This document shows, piece after piece, positions 1-9,059 of a stretch of DNA of 64,000 bases. Position 1 is the stretch's first letter, and each line of letters begins with the position of its first letter. The stretch is from Streptomyces spinosus (lineage in GTDB: Bacteria > Actinomycetota > Actinomycetes > Streptomycetales > Streptomycetaceae). The notes beneath the pieces were generated by a model. It did no database searches. It saw only the letters and a list, made by a program, of their open reading frames with translations, and had not been told where the DNA came from. The stretch lies in contig NZ_JAINRC010000014.1 of assembly GCF_020400655.1 (NCBI RefSeq), forward strand, positions 124,001-188,000, read 5' to 3'. The translations under genes were made by a program, and so were the position numbers.

Positions 1-1787
1 GATCCGTGCCGATCGAGCTGGCCCTGCACATCGACGGCTTCGCCGCGCTCGTCGCCGTCCTGGTCGCGTTCGTGGCGGCCTGCGTGCAGATCTACTCCAC
101 CGGCTACCTGCGGGACGACCCGCGCTACCCCTCGTACGCCGCGCTCGTCTCCCTGTTCACCTCCGCGATGCTCCTGGTCGTCTACTCCGGCGATCTGATC
201 GTGCTGCTGGTCGGCTGGGAGGTCATGGGCATCTGCTCCTACTTCCTGGTCGGCCACTACTGGGAGACCCCCGAGGCCCGCGCCGCCTCCCTGAAGGCCT
301 TCCTGGTCACCAAGCTCGGCGACGTGCCGTTCCTCATCGGCCTGTTCGCGCTGGGCGCCGAGGCCGGCTCGTTCCGCATCACCCGCGTCCTCGATGCCGT
401 CGCGAGCGGCGGCATCGACCACCCGACCGTGATCGCGCTGCTGCTGCTCGCGGGCGTCGCCGGCAAGTCGGCGCAGTTCCCGCTGCACACCTGGCTGCCG
501 GACGCGATGGCGGGCCCGACGCCCGTCTCGGCGCTGATCCACGCCGCGACGATGGTCGCCGCCGGTGTCTACTTCACCGCCCGTCTCCTCCCGCTCTTCG
601 AGGCCTCCCGGGCCGCGATGGTGGTCCTCGCCGTCATGGCCGCCGTCACCATGGCCGGCTCCGGTCTCGCCGCGCTCGCCCAGGACGACATCAAGCGCGT
701 CCTCGCCTACTCGACGATCGGCCAGCTCGGCTACATGACCGGCGCCCTCGCCGTCGGCGACCGCGGTGCCGCCGTCTTCCACCTCCTTTCGCACGGCGCC
801 TTCAAGGCGCTGCTGTTCCTCGCGGCCGGCGTGGTCATCCACGCCGCCGGCACCAACTCGCTGGCCGCCATGTCCCGCATGCACGGCCTGCGCGACCGCA
901 TCCCGGACGCCTACTGGACGATGACCGTGGCGCTGCTCGCCCTCGCCGCGATCCCGCCCTTCAGCGGCTTCTTCTCCAAGGAGTCCGTCCTCGGCGCTGC
1001 CGAGCACGTGACCTCCGGCCACACCGGGCACGCCCCCGGCGCCGCCGGCTGGATCGTCCTCGTCGCCGGCCTGTTCACCGCCGTGCTGACGGCCGCGTAC
1101 GCCACCCGGCTGTGGCTGCTGGCCTTCCGCGGCCGGGGCGCGGAGGCACCCGACCACGGCCGTCAGCCGCTGACGATGACCGTGGTGCTGTGGGTCCTGG
1201 CGGTCCCGTCCCTGGCCTTCGGCGGGCTCGCCTACCGGGCGCTCCCCGGCTGGTTCGACGGCCGGGACCTGACCCCGACCCTCCTCACCTCCGTCCTCGG
1301 CACCGGCCTCGCCCTGGTCGGCGGGCTGCTCACCTACGGCGCCTGGCAGCGCACGGCCGCGCTGGCCGCCCGTGTCCCGCTCGGCGCGGTCGCCGCCCAC
1401 CCCGAGGAGGACGCCGGACTGGTCGAGGCCGAGGCCATCGCCTCCCACGCACCGGCCTACGGCGACATCGCCTACGCCCCCGACCCGGCGGACCCGGCAC
1501 GGCTGCTGCTCGGCCCGCTGCACCGGCACGCGGCCGCCGGCTTCCACCTGGACGCCGTGTACTCGGCGCTGTTCGTCCGGCCGGTCCAGGCCGGAGCGAG
1601 CCTCGTCCGGTTCCTCGACCGTGAGGTCGTCGACACCTACGTCCACGGCGCCGCCGCCGTGCCCCGGCTGCTCGGGGCCGCCGTGCGGCGCGCCCAGACC
1701 GGCAACGTGCAGACCTATGTGAGCGCGCTGCTCGCCGGCACCGTCGTCCTGGTGGTCGCCGTCCTCCTCGTCGCCACGGGAGTGTGA
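1..1787 (+). CDS. nuoL: NADH-quinone oxidoreductase subunit L (5' partial)
   Basis: Proton-pumping antiporter-like membrane subunit of respiratory complex I. The frame is open from the window edge. A GTG at 6 could start it, but the family is usually 610-650 residues and only about 593 are present, so the N-terminus probably lies outside the window. Conserved family segments are visible (GWEVMGICSYFLVGHYW, HTWLPDAMAGPTPVSALIHA, SHGAFKALLFLAAG), including the Lys and His residues of the proton path. It is followed six bases later by nuoM, so this is the distal part of a nuo operon. Function is certain; the start is not in view. Confidence 0.95.
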   Translation, partial: SVPIELALHIDGFAALVAVLVAFVAACVQIYSTGYLRDDPRYPSYAALVSLFTSAMLLVVYSGDLIVLLVGWEVMGICSYFLVGHYWETPEARAASLKAFLVTKLGDVPFLIGLFALGAEAGSFRITRVLDAVASGGIDHPTVIALLLLAGVAGKSAQFPLHTWLPDAMAGPTPVSALIHAATMVAAGVYFTARLLPLFEASRAAMVVLAVMAAVTMAGSGLAALAQDDIKRVLAYSTIGQLGYMTGALAVGDRGAAVFHLLSHGAFKALLFLAAGVVIHAAGTNSLAAMSRMHGLRDRIPDAYWTMTVALLALAAIPPFSGFFSKESVLGAAEHVTSGHTGHAPGAAGWIVLVAGLFTAVLTAAYATRLWLLAFRGRGAEAPDHGRQPLTMTVVLWVLAVPSLAFGGLAYRALPGWFDGRDLTPTLLTSVLGTGLALVGGLLTYGAWQRTAALAARVPLGAVAAHPEEDAGLVEAEAIASHAPAYGDIAYAPDPADPARLLLGPLHRHAAAGFHLDAVYSALFVRPVQAGASLVRFLDREVVDTYVHGAAAVPRLLGAAVRRAQTGNVQTYVSALLAGTVVLVVAVLLVATGV

Positions 1788-1793
1788 GCAGGC

Positions 1794-3422
1794 GTGATCG
1801 ATATCAACGAGTCCGTGATGCAGTTCCTTCTGGCATTCGTCGTCGTCGGCCCGCTCCTCGGCGCCGTCGCCGCTCTCCTGCCGGCCCCGCCCGGACTGAA
1901 GGGGAAGTCACCCGAGCAGGCCGTGCTCCGGCACGGCGTGACCGTGACCGGCGCGGTCCTCATCGCCGCGATCGTCCTCGCGCTCGGCTTCGACCACGAC
2001 CACCCGTCGAAGATGCAGGCCACGACCGACATCAGCTGGATCCCCGCACTCGACGTGCGGATCCACCTCGGCACCGACGGCATCTCCCTCCCCCTTCTGG
2101 TCCTGACCGCGCTGCTGACCTTCCTCTGCGCGCTGTACTCCTACTTCAACCCGCCCAAGGGCGGCTCCCCGAAGGCGTTCGTCGCCCTGCTGCTCCTGCT
2201 GGAGTCCGGCACCCTCGCGACCTTCGCCGTCCTCGACCTGCTGCTGTTCTTCCTCGCGTTCGAGATGGTGCTCATCCCGATGTACTTCCTCATCGCCCGC
2301 TGGGGCGGCGAGGGCCGGACCCGGGCCGCGTGGAAGTTCATCCTGTTCACGCTGCTCGGCTCCGTGGTCATGCTGCTCGGCCTGCTCCTGATCGGCATCA
2401 AGGCGGGCACGTTCGACATGGTGGCACTCGCCACTGACAACGGCCGGTCACTCACCGCGTCCGTGCAGGTCATCGCCGTTCTGGCGATCGGGATCGGGCT
2501 CGCGGTGAAGGCGCCGATGTGGCCGCTGCACAGCTGGCTGCCCGACGCCCACACCGCCGCGCCGACCGTCGGCTCGGTGCTGCTGGCCGGTGTCCTGCTG
2601 AAGATGGGTACGTACGGTTTCGTCCGCATCCTGCTGCCGGTGGCGCCGCACGGCTTCCACACCTTCGCGCCCTATCTCGCCGCGTTCGCCGTCGTCGGGA
2701 TCGTCTACGGGTCCCTGGCCTGCCTGGCCCTCGCCAAGCCGGGTGCGAAGGGCGACCTCAAGCGCCTCATCGCGTACTCCTCCGTCGGCCACATGGGCTT
2801 CGTCCTGCTCGGCATCGCCACCATGACCCCGACCGGCGTCAACGGCGCCCTGTTCGCCAACATCGCCCACGGCCTCATCACCGGCCTGCTGTTCTTCCTG
2901 GTCGGCGCCCTGAAGGACCGCACCGGCAGCACCGACCTCGACACCCTGGCCCTCCCGGCGCCCGGCCACCACCCCGCACCGAGCGGCTCCGCCGCGCCGG
3001 ACCGGTTCCAGCCCGGCGCCGCCCTGTACGGCAGGGCCCCGCGCCTCGGCGGTCTGCTCGCCTTCGGTGCCGTCGCCTCCCTCGGGCTGCCCGGACTCGC
3101 CGGGTTCTGGGGCGAGATGCTGGCCCTGTTCGGGGCGTTCCGGCCCGCCGCCGGCCTCAGCCGCCCCGCCTTCCTCACCTTCATGGCGATCGGCGCGTTC
3201 GGCACCCTGCTGACCGCCGCGTACATGCTGATCGTGGTCCGCCGCGTCTGCATGGGCGGCGCCGAGCGTGACGTGCCGGAGCTCGCGGACGTCCACGGGT
3301 ACGAGTTCGCCGCCTGGACCCCGCTCGTCACCCTCACCGTCCTCGCCGGACTGTGGCCGAAGGCGCTGCTCGGCCTGACCGACCCGGCCGTGCAGCAGTT
3401 CCTCGCAGGAGGCACCCGATGA
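1794..3422 (+). CDS. nuoM: NADH-quinone oxidoreductase subunit M
   Basis: Second antiporter-like membrane subunit of complex I, 542 residues and multi-spanning. Recognisable by LFFLAFEMVLIPMYFLI, APMWPLHSWLPDAHTAAP and AYSSVGHMGFVLLGI. The GTG start follows the nuoL stop by six bases. Its TGA overlaps the nuoN ATG (ATGA), implying coupled translation. A hydrophilic Pro/Ala-rich insertion near residues 380-415 (GHHPAPSGSAAPDRFQPG) lies between membrane helices. Confidence 0.96.
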   Translation: MIDINESVMQFLLAFVVVGPLLGAVAALLPAPPGLKGKSPEQAVLRHGVTVTGAVLIAAIVLALGFDHDHPSKMQATTDISWIPALDVRIHLGTDGISLPLLVLTALLTFLCALYSYFNPPKGGSPKAFVALLLLLESGTLATFAVLDLLLFFLAFEMVLIPMYFLIARWGGEGRTRAAWKFILFTLLGSVVMLLGLLLIGIKAGTFDMVALATDNGRSLTASVQVIAVLAIGIGLAVKAPMWPLHSWLPDAHTAAPTVGSVLLAGVLLKMGTYGFVRILLPVAPHGFHTFAPYLAAFAVVGIVYGSLACLALAKPGAKGDLKRLIAYSSVGHMGFVLLGIATMTPTGVNGALFANIAHGLITGLLFFLVGALKDRTGSTDLDTLALPAPGHHPAPSGSAAPDRFQPGAALYGRAPRLGGLLAFGAVASLGLPGLAGFWGEMLALFGAFRPAAGLSRPAFLTFMAIGAFGTLLTAAYMLIVVRRVCMGGAERDVPELADVHGYEFAAWTPLVTLTVLAGLWPKALLGLTDPAVQQFLAGGTR

Positions 3423-4939
3423 GCGCCCAGCCGCTTGCCGAGTCGCTGGTCCAGTCCGTCGACTGGCTCGCGATCGCCCCGCCCACCCTCGCGGCCGTCG
3501 TGGCGCTGGTCGTCCTCGTCGCCGACCTGTTCCTGCCGGAGCCCCGCAAGGCCGTGCTCGGCTGGATCTCGGTCGCGGGCCTCGCCGCGGCGGCCCTGCT
3601 GCTCCTGCCCCTCCTGGACGGCGACCGCAGCACCTTCTGCCTCACCGGCCCCGCGCGCGCGTGCAGCTACACCGCCGACCGCTTCACCCTCGTCATCCAG
3701 TTCCTGGTCCTGGGCGGCGCCCTGCTGGCGGCCCTGCTGTCCGTCACCCACCTGGACGACGAGCGGCGGCGCGTCCCCGCGGGCGAGTTCTGGTTCCTGC
3801 TGCTGTCCTCCGCGGCCGGTGCCGCCCTGCTGCCGGCCTCCCGGGATCTGGCCACCCTGATCGTCGCCCTGGAGGTCGCCTCCCTGCCGGCCTTCGCCCT
3901 GGTCGGCATCCGGCACGGCGACGAACGGTCCTCCGAGGCCGCCCTGAAGTTCTTCCTTTCCTCGGTCACCGCCACCGCGGTCAGCCTGATGGGCATCAGC
4001 TTCGTCTACGCCTCCACGGGCACCCTGTACCTCACCCAGGTCGCCCAGCGCCTCCCGCACGTCGACGGACAGCTGCACACCCTTGCGCAGGCCGGTGTCG
4101 TCCTCACCCTCGTCGGCTTCGCCTTCAAGACGGCCGCCGTGCCCTTCCACTTCTGGGTGGCGGACACCTACGTGGGCGCGCCCCTGCCCGTCGCCGCCTA
4201 CCTCTCCGTCGTCGGCAAGGCCGTCGGCTTCTCCGGCCTGATCCTCGTCACGGTCGTCGCGTTCCCGTCGTACGCCGACGTCTGGGGGCCCGCGCTCGCC
4301 GCCCTGGCCGCCCTCACCATGACCGTCGGCAACGTCGCGGCGCTGCGCCAGCAGGCCACGCGCGCGTACAGCGCCGTGCGGCTGCTCGCCTGGTCCTCCG
4401 TCGGCCAGGCCGGCTACCTGCTGGTGCCGATCGCCGCCGCCGGGTACTCCAGGGACGCCCAGAAGGCGATCGGCTCCACGGTCGCGTACGCCCTGATGTA
4501 CGCCGCCGTGAACCTCGGCGCCTTCGCGGTGGCCGCCCTGGTGGGCCGCGGGCGCGCCCTGAACAGGATCAGCGACTACCGGGGCCTGTACGCCACCAAC
4601 CCGCCCAGCGCCCTCCTGCTGGCCTTCTTCCTGCTGTGCCTGGCCGGGCTGCCGCCGGGCGTCATCGGCCTGTTCGCCAAGGTCACCGTGTTCTCGGCGG
4701 CCGTGGACGCGGGCCTCGGCTGGCTCGCGGTCGTCATGGCCGTCAACGTCGTCATCGCCCTCTTCTACTACCTCCAGTGGACGGCCCTGCTGTTCCGCGC
4801 GCCCGAGGGCGAGCCCGCCCGGCACCGCGTCCCGGCGCCCGTCACCGCCGCCCTCGCCGTCACCGGGGTCCTCGCCGTCGTCCTCTCCGGAGCACCCCAG
4901 CTGGTCCTCCGCTTCGCGGCCGGCGGACTGTTCCGATGA
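3419..4939 (+). CDS. nuoN: NADH-quinone oxidoreductase subunit N
   Basis: Third antiporter-like subunit of complex I, 506 residues. Family segments include FAFKTAAVPFHFWVADTYVG and LLAWSSVGQAGYLLVPIA. The frame is open upstream, but the ATG overlapping the nuoM stop (ATGA at 3419-3422) is chosen because the upstream extension is a Pro/Arg-rich shadow of nuoM. It is the last gene of the nuo operon here. Confidence 0.95.
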   Translation: MSAQPLAESLVQSVDWLAIAPPTLAAVVALVVLVADLFLPEPRKAVLGWISVAGLAAAALLLLPLLDGDRSTFCLTGPARACSYTADRFTLVIQFLVLGGALLAALLSVTHLDDERRRVPAGEFWFLLLSSAAGAALLPASRDLATLIVALEVASLPAFALVGIRHGDERSSEAALKFFLSSVTATAVSLMGISFVYASTGTLYLTQVAQRLPHVDGQLHTLAQAGVVLTLVGFAFKTAAVPFHFWVADTYVGAPLPVAAYLSVVGKAVGFSGLILVTVVAFPSYADVWGPALAALAALTMTVGNVAALRQQATRAYSAVRLLAWSSVGQAGYLLVPIAAAGYSRDAQKAIGSTVAYALMYAAVNLGAFAVAALVGRGRALNRISDYRGLYATNPPSALLLAFFLLCLAGLPPGVIGLFAKVTVFSAAVDAGLGWLAVVMAVNVVIALFYYLQWTALLFRAPEGEPARHRVPAPVTAALAVTGVLAVVLSGAPQLVLRFAAGGLFR

Positions 4940-4941
4940 GT

Positions 4942-4984
4942 CGGCACGCGCGCGTGGGGCACCCGTGCCGGCACGCGCGCGTGG
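4942..4984. repeat. Direct repeat of a GC-rich 16-mer after nuoN
   Basis: The 16-mer CGGCACGCGCGCGTGG occurs at 4942-4957 and again at 4969-4984, just after the nuoN stop. Its core ACGCGCGCGT is palindromic. The segment between the copies can also fold (GGCACCCGTGCC). The same 14-base core recurs as both arms of a hairpin at 17571-17620. Confidence 0.6.
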
Positions 4985-5125
4985 CCGAACCCGCACGTCA
5001 CCCGTACGGCCGCGCCGCTCCGCCGTAAGCACCGGGGAACTCGGGGCCGTCGCCTGGCGTTGTCCCCAACGGGAGGGTCCACTGGATCAGAGTGTTCCCC
5101 AGCTGCACGACTTGGAGGACGCACC

Positions 5126-5989
5126 GTGCACCGCCGGCACAACGGGCTCAGGACCGCCGTACTCCTCGGGGGACTGTCCGCACTCATCATCGTCATCGGC
5201 AGTTTCTTCGGCCGCGCGGGACTCGTCGTCGCGGTCCTGGTCGCTCTCGGCACGAACGCGTACGCGTACTGGAACAGCGACAAACTGGCGCTGCGCGCGA
5301 TGCGCGCCCGCCCGGTCAGCGAGTTCGAGGCGCCGGCGCTGTACCGGATGGTGCGGGAACTGTCCACGCAGGCTCGCCAGCCCATGCCCCGGCTGTACAT
5401 TTCGCCGACGGAGGCCCCGAACGCCTTCGCCACGGGCCGCAACCCGCGCAACGCGGCCGTCTGCTGCACCGAGGGCATCCTGCGCCTGTTGGACGAGCGG
5501 GAGCTGCGCGGCGTCATCGGCCACGAACTGAGCCATGTCTACAACCGGGACATCCTCATCTCCTCGGTCGCCGGCGCACTCGCCTCCGTGATCATGTTCC
5601 TGGTCAACTTCGCCTGGCTGATCCCGGTGGGCCGCTCGGACGACGACGACGGCCCCGGCCTGTTCGGCGTGCTGCTGATCATGATCCTCGGCCCGCTCGC
5701 CGCCACCCTGATCCAGCTGGCCATCAGCCGCTCCCGGGAGTACGAGGCGGACGCCTCCGGCGCCCAGCTCACCGGCGACCCGCTCGCCCTGGCCGGCGCC
5801 CTGCGCAAGCTGGAGACGGGCACCCGGCAACTGCCGCTGCCCCCCGAGCCCCGGATCGAGACGGCGAGCCACATGATGATCGCCAATCCCTTCCGCCCGG
5901 GCCAGGGGCTGTCCAAGATGTTCTCCACGCACCCGCCGATGGCGGAGCGCATCGCCCGGCTCGAAAAGATGGCGGGCGGCCGGCGGTGA
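5126..5989 (+). CDS. htpX: HtpX-type M48 zinc metalloprotease
   Basis: Membrane-bound zinc endopeptidase involved in membrane protein quality control, 287 residues from GTG at 5126. Two N-terminal membrane helices (about residues 10-48) precede HELSH (H133, E134, H137). Two more hydrophobic segments follow, then SREYEADASGAQL, which supplies the glutamate ligand. The GTG has a good ribosome site (TTGGAGG, 7 bases upstream), so an in-frame start at 5060 is not used. Length matches actinobacterial HtpX. Confidence 0.93.
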   Translation: MHRRHNGLRTAVLLGGLSALIIVIGSFFGRAGLVVAVLVALGTNAYAYWNSDKLALRAMRARPVSEFEAPALYRMVRELSTQARQPMPRLYISPTEAPNAFATGRNPRNAAVCCTEGILRLLDERELRGVIGHELSHVYNRDILISSVAGALASVIMFLVNFAWLIPVGRSDDDDGPGLFGVLLIMILGPLAATLIQLAISRSREYEADASGAQLTGDPLALAGALRKLETGTRQLPLPPEPRIETASHMMIANPFRPGQGLSKMFSTHPPMAERIARLEKMAGGRR

Positions 5990-6116
5990 AGACGGCCTCC
6001 GTATTCGTCGTTCGGATGGCCCTTGTTTCTTACTCGATAATCCGTGGAAATCCCTGAGGCTGTCCGGGGGAAAACGCGGACGTCACCGCGCGCCTGAGGA
6101 TTGTCCAAGGCCCGCC

Positions 6117-6416
6117 GTGGAAACAACAACAACAATAACAACAGCAACGGCTGAACTTGAGGGTTCGGCGGCCGGGTACCCGATGCTCCCTGGCCGCCGA
6201 ACTGTCGCGGCCGATGAGAACACTTGGTGCTATGCGACGCGTGCCGACCCTGACGGCGTCGTGTGTTACCGGAATTCCTGGAAGGCGGAGTTCCGGCACG
6301 GCGAAGTGGTGTACGTGCCTTTCCTGGTCCAGGTTCCCGAGCCTTCGCCTCCGCCGCCCGTGATTCTCGTCGGCAGCCTGGACGAAGTCCGCCCGGGTGA
6401 TGCACCGGGAACGTGA
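6117..6416 (+). CDS. Small hypothetical protein with Thr-rich N-terminus
   Basis: Not recognised. A GTG start gives 99 residues opening with an unusual ACA-rich run (ETTTTITTATAE), which has low GC for this genome. The rest shows normal codon use: ENTWCYATRADPDGV, RHGEVVYVPFLVQVPEP, then a proline run. An alternative in-frame ATG at 6183 would drop the Thr-rich part. No strong ribosome site precedes either start. The preceding 120 bases are also AT-richer than average and may hold a promoter. Confidence 0.4.
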   Translation: METTTTITTATAELEGSAAGYPMLPGRRTVAADENTWCYATRADPDGVVCYRNSWKAEFRHGEVVYVPFLVQVPEPSPPPPVILVGSLDEVRPGDAPGT

Positions 6417-6437
6417 ACCCCCTCGTCGGCGCCGGAA

Positions 6438-6629
6438 TCAGCGCCCGCTGTGGGTGTCGCAGCCGTCGTCCCCCCACACCTCGTCACAGCCGCGGCTCAG
6501 CTGGTGGGAATGCGTGGACGCGTGAACCGGGGCTGCCGCCGAAGCACCCTCCGGCTCGCCTAACGCGAAACCGCCGGCCAGGAGAATGCCGAGTACGAAA
6601 ACCTTGAAGTGGTGTTTCGAGTACCGCAT
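6438..6629 (-). CDS. Small secreted Cys-containing peptide, hypothetical
   Basis: 63 residues from the ATG at 6629. It has a clear export signal: a basic start (MRYSKHHFK), a hydrophobic core (VFVLGILLAGGFAL) and a likely cleavage after GASAAA. This leaves a mature peptide of about 30 residues rich in His, Ser and Asp with two cysteines (RGCDEVWGDDGCDTHSGR) that could form one disulfide. A second in-frame ATG at 6650 would add seven residues. No family is recognised. Confidence 0.55.
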   Translation of the reverse strand: MRYSKHHFKVFVLGILLAGGFALGEPEGASAAAPVHASTHSHQLSRGCDEVWGDDGCDTHSGR

Positions 6630-6707
6630 GGTCCCATTGTCGGACACCATGGGGGGTGAATCCAGTCGAACGGCGGCAAGGGGAAGTCAGCGCTGAGAGG
6701 GGTGAAT

Positions 6708-7109
6708 TCAGCGCCCGCCGAACGCCTGGTCCGTGGGGACGACCTCCTGTCCCAGCGGCATGAGCGAGAGCGGAATGAGCTTCAGGTTCGCCCAGCCGAA
6801 GGGAATTCCGACGACCGACAGGAACAGGGGGATGCTCGTGATCAGGTGGGCCAATGCCAGCCACCAGCCCGCGAAAACGATCCAGATGACGTTGCCGACG
6901 AACGACGGGGCTCCGGCGCCGGGCCGCCGCACGGTGGTACGGCCGAACGGCCAGAGGACGAACCCGGCGATGCGCAGCGACGCGATGCCGAACGGGATGG
7001 TGACGATCAGGATGAAGCAGATCAGGGCGGCGATCAGGTAACCGATCGCCATCCACAGCCCGCAGAAGACGAGCCACAGGATGTTGAGCAGCAGGTTGAA
7101 CACCTTCAT
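6708..7109 (-). CDS. YccF domain membrane protein
   Basis: 133 residues. It contains two copies of the YccF (DUF307) pattern: a hydrophobic helix pair followed by TIPFGIASLRIAGFVLWPFG and again VGIPFGWANLKLIPLSLMPLG. It is an inner-membrane protein of unknown function. The ATG at 7109 has GAGAGG upstream. It reads in the same direction as the permease gene upstream, 120 bases away. Confidence 0.85.
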   Translation of the reverse strand: MKVFNLLLNILWLVFCGLWMAIGYLIAALICFILIVTIPFGIASLRIAGFVLWPFGRTTVRRPGAGAPSFVGNVIWIVFAGWWLALAHLITSIPLFLSVVGIPFGWANLKLIPLSLMPLGQEVVPTDQAFGGR

Positions 7110-7229
7110 GACCGGTACCTCTCCAGGCAGCTCGGTCGGCGTGCCTGCTCCCGCCAGTATCGGCGGATCACGCGTTCAGGAGGAAGCGGAGCGTCGCCGA
7201 TGGGGCGCACGCCGGCGTCCGTCCGTACG

Positions 7230-8483
7230 TCACCCCGGGCGCCGCCCCCGCCACCACCGCCGTACGCCGTAGACCGCCACGCCCACCGCGAGTACGCCGG
7301 CGCCCACGGCGACCGAGGCCGCGGGCAGCGCGAACGCCAGCGTGGCGCAGCCGAGCAGACCCACCGCGGGCACCAGCCGCGAGCGCGGGGCCGCGTTCAG
7401 CGTCCAGGCCGAGGCGTTGGCGACGGCGTAGTAGGCCAGCACGCCGAAGGACGAGAACCCGATCGCGCCGCGCACGTCCACTGTCGCGGCCAGGACGGCG
7501 ACCACCGCGCCCACGGCCAGTTCCGCCCGGTACGGCACGCGAAAGCGTGGGTGCACGGCCGCCAGCGCGCCCGGCAGGTGTCCGTCCCGGGCCATGGCGA
7601 GCGTCGTACGGGAGACACCGAGGATCAGGGCGAGCAGCGAGCCCAGCGCGGCCACCGCGGCTCCGGCCCGGACCACGGGCACGAGCCCCGGCACCCCGGC
7701 CACCCGGACCGCGTCGGCCAGCGGCGCCGCCGCCTGCCCGAGCCGGCCCGCGCCGAGAACGGCGAGTACGGCGACGGCCACGCACGCGTACACCGCCAGC
7801 GTGATGCCCAGGGCCAGCGGGATCGCCCGTGGGATCGTGCGCGCCGGATCGCGCACCTCCTCCCCGAGGGTGGCGATCCGCGCGTACCCGGCGAACGCGA
7901 AGAACAGCAGCCCGGCCGCCTGGAGTACCCCGCCGGCACCCGTCGGCAGACCGATGTCCAGCCGTCCCGCGCCGGCCCGCCCGGAGGCCAGGCACACCAC
8001 GACCACGGCCGCGAGCACGGCCAGGACGACGGCGACGACCGTCCGCGTCAGCCACGCGGACTTCTGGATCCCGCCGTAGTTGACCGCGGTCAGCGCCACC
8101 ACCGCCGCGACCGCCACCGTGTGCGCCTGCCCCGGCCACACGTACGCACCCACGGTGAGCGCCATGGCCGCGCAGGACGCCGTCTTGCCGACCATGAAGG
8201 CCCAGCCGGCCAGGTATCCCCAGAAGGGGCCGAGCCGCTCCCTGCCGTACACGTACGTGCCGCCGGAAGCCGGGTAACGGGCGGCGAGCCGGGCCGAGGA
8301 CATGGCGTTGCAGTAGGCCACGACCGCGGCGAGGGCGAGCCCGGGCAGCAGCCCCGACCCGGCCGCCCGCGCGGCCGGCCCGAAGGCCGAGAAGACGCCG
8401 GCGCCGATCATCGAGCCGAGGCCGACGACGACGGCGTCCCGCACGCCCAGGGTCCGGCGCAACCGGGCGTCGGTACGTGTCAT
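7230..8483 (-). CDS. APC-family amino acid/polyamine permease
   Basis: 417 residues from ATG at 8483, about 12 membrane segments. The N-terminus has the APC signature (VVVGLGSMIGAGVFSAFGPA) and the substrate-binding unwound helix 1; a later FFAFAGYARIATLGEEVRDP matches the helix 6 region. Substrate cannot be read from the sequence. An open extension to 8600 is Arg-rich with no ribosome site and is left out. It is divergent from the GlsB-like gene. Confidence 0.88.
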   Translation of the reverse strand: MTRTDARLRRTLGVRDAVVVGLGSMIGAGVFSAFGPAARAAGSGLLPGLALAAVVAYCNAMSSARLAARYPASGGTYVYGRERLGPFWGYLAGWAFMVGKTASCAAMALTVGAYVWPGQAHTVAVAAVVALTAVNYGGIQKSAWLTRTVVAVVLAVLAAVVVVCLASGRAGAGRLDIGLPTGAGGVLQAAGLLFFAFAGYARIATLGEEVRDPARTIPRAIPLALGITLAVYACVAVAVLAVLGAGRLGQAAAPLADAVRVAGVPGLVPVVRAGAAVAALGSLLALILGVSRTTLAMARDGHLPGALAAVHPRFRVPYRAELAVGAVVAVLAATVDVRGAIGFSSFGVLAYYAVANASAWTLNAAPRSRLVPAVGLLGCATLAFALPAASVAVGAGVLAVGVAVYGVRRWWRGRRPG

Positions 8484-8640
8484 GCGCCGCACCCTACTGA
8501 TCGTGGCAACCGGCGGATGGACCCGTGACGTCCTCTTCATCGACACGGCACGAACACGCGCGCGACGCGCGGGCGCCCGGGAGCGGGAACTCCCAGGCAA
8601 CCGACAGCGCGGACACAGCGCGGAAGGGCAGGTTCACGGC

Positions 8641-8907
8641 ATGAGCATCATCGGTTGGATCATCCTGGGACTGCTGGCGGGAGCCGTTGCCAAGGTCCTT
8701 CTGCCCGGACGCGACCCCGGCGGCTTCATCGGTACCACCGTCATCGGCATCGCGGGCGCGTTCATCGGCGGCTGGATATCGGCCCGCTGGCTGGACCACC
8801 CCATCAGCAAGCACTTCTACGACGGCGCCACCTGGGCCGCTGCCATCGGCGGCTCCCTGGTGCTGCTGATCGTCTACCGGATCCTGTTCGGCAACTCACG
8901 CGACTGA
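8641..8907 (+). CDS. GlsB/YeaQ/YmgE family membrane protein
   Basis: 88 residues with three hydrophobic helices and glycine-rich repeats typical of transglycosylase-associated / GlsB-YeaQ proteins (IIGWIILGLLAGAVAKVL, GGFIGTTVIGIAGAFIGGW). The family is often stress-induced; its biochemical role is unknown. ATG at 8641 is chosen over an upstream in-frame start at 8482, which would overlap the divergent permease gene. Confidence 0.85.
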   Translation: MSIIGWIILGLLAGAVAKVLLPGRDPGGFIGTTVIGIAGAFIGGWISARWLDHPISKHFYDGATWAAAIGGSLVLLIVYRILFGNSRD

Positions 8908-9005
8908 ACGCGAGGTACGGCGGTACGCGAGGTACGGCGGCACGCGAGGCACGGCAGAGGAGAGGGCGGGCACCGCACCGCACGGTTCCGCACCGCACGG
9001 TTCCG
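8908..9005. repeat. Short tandem repeats: 17-mer x3 and 15-mer x2
   Basis: Right after the GlsB-like stop, a 17-base unit (ACGCGAGGTACGGCGGT) occurs three times at 8908-8924, 8925-8941 and 8942-8958 with a few changes. After a short spacer, CACCGCACGGTTCCG occurs at 8976-8990 and 8991-9005, with a partial third copy. No gene is seen between here and the end of yajQ. Confidence 0.75.
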
Positions 9006-9059
9006 CACCGCGGGGCGCGGGGTGCCCACCCTTCTCTGTGTTCTCCGTGCCGGTGGCTC

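Noticed and set aside
2705..5032. 775-codon antisense frame over nuoM and nuoN
   Set aside because: Gly/Glu/Arg-rich shadow of strongly biased genes.
6702..8528. 608-codon plus-strand frame opposite the YccF and permease genes
   Set aside because: Arg/Gly/His-rich shadow; the minus strand encodes clear membrane proteins.
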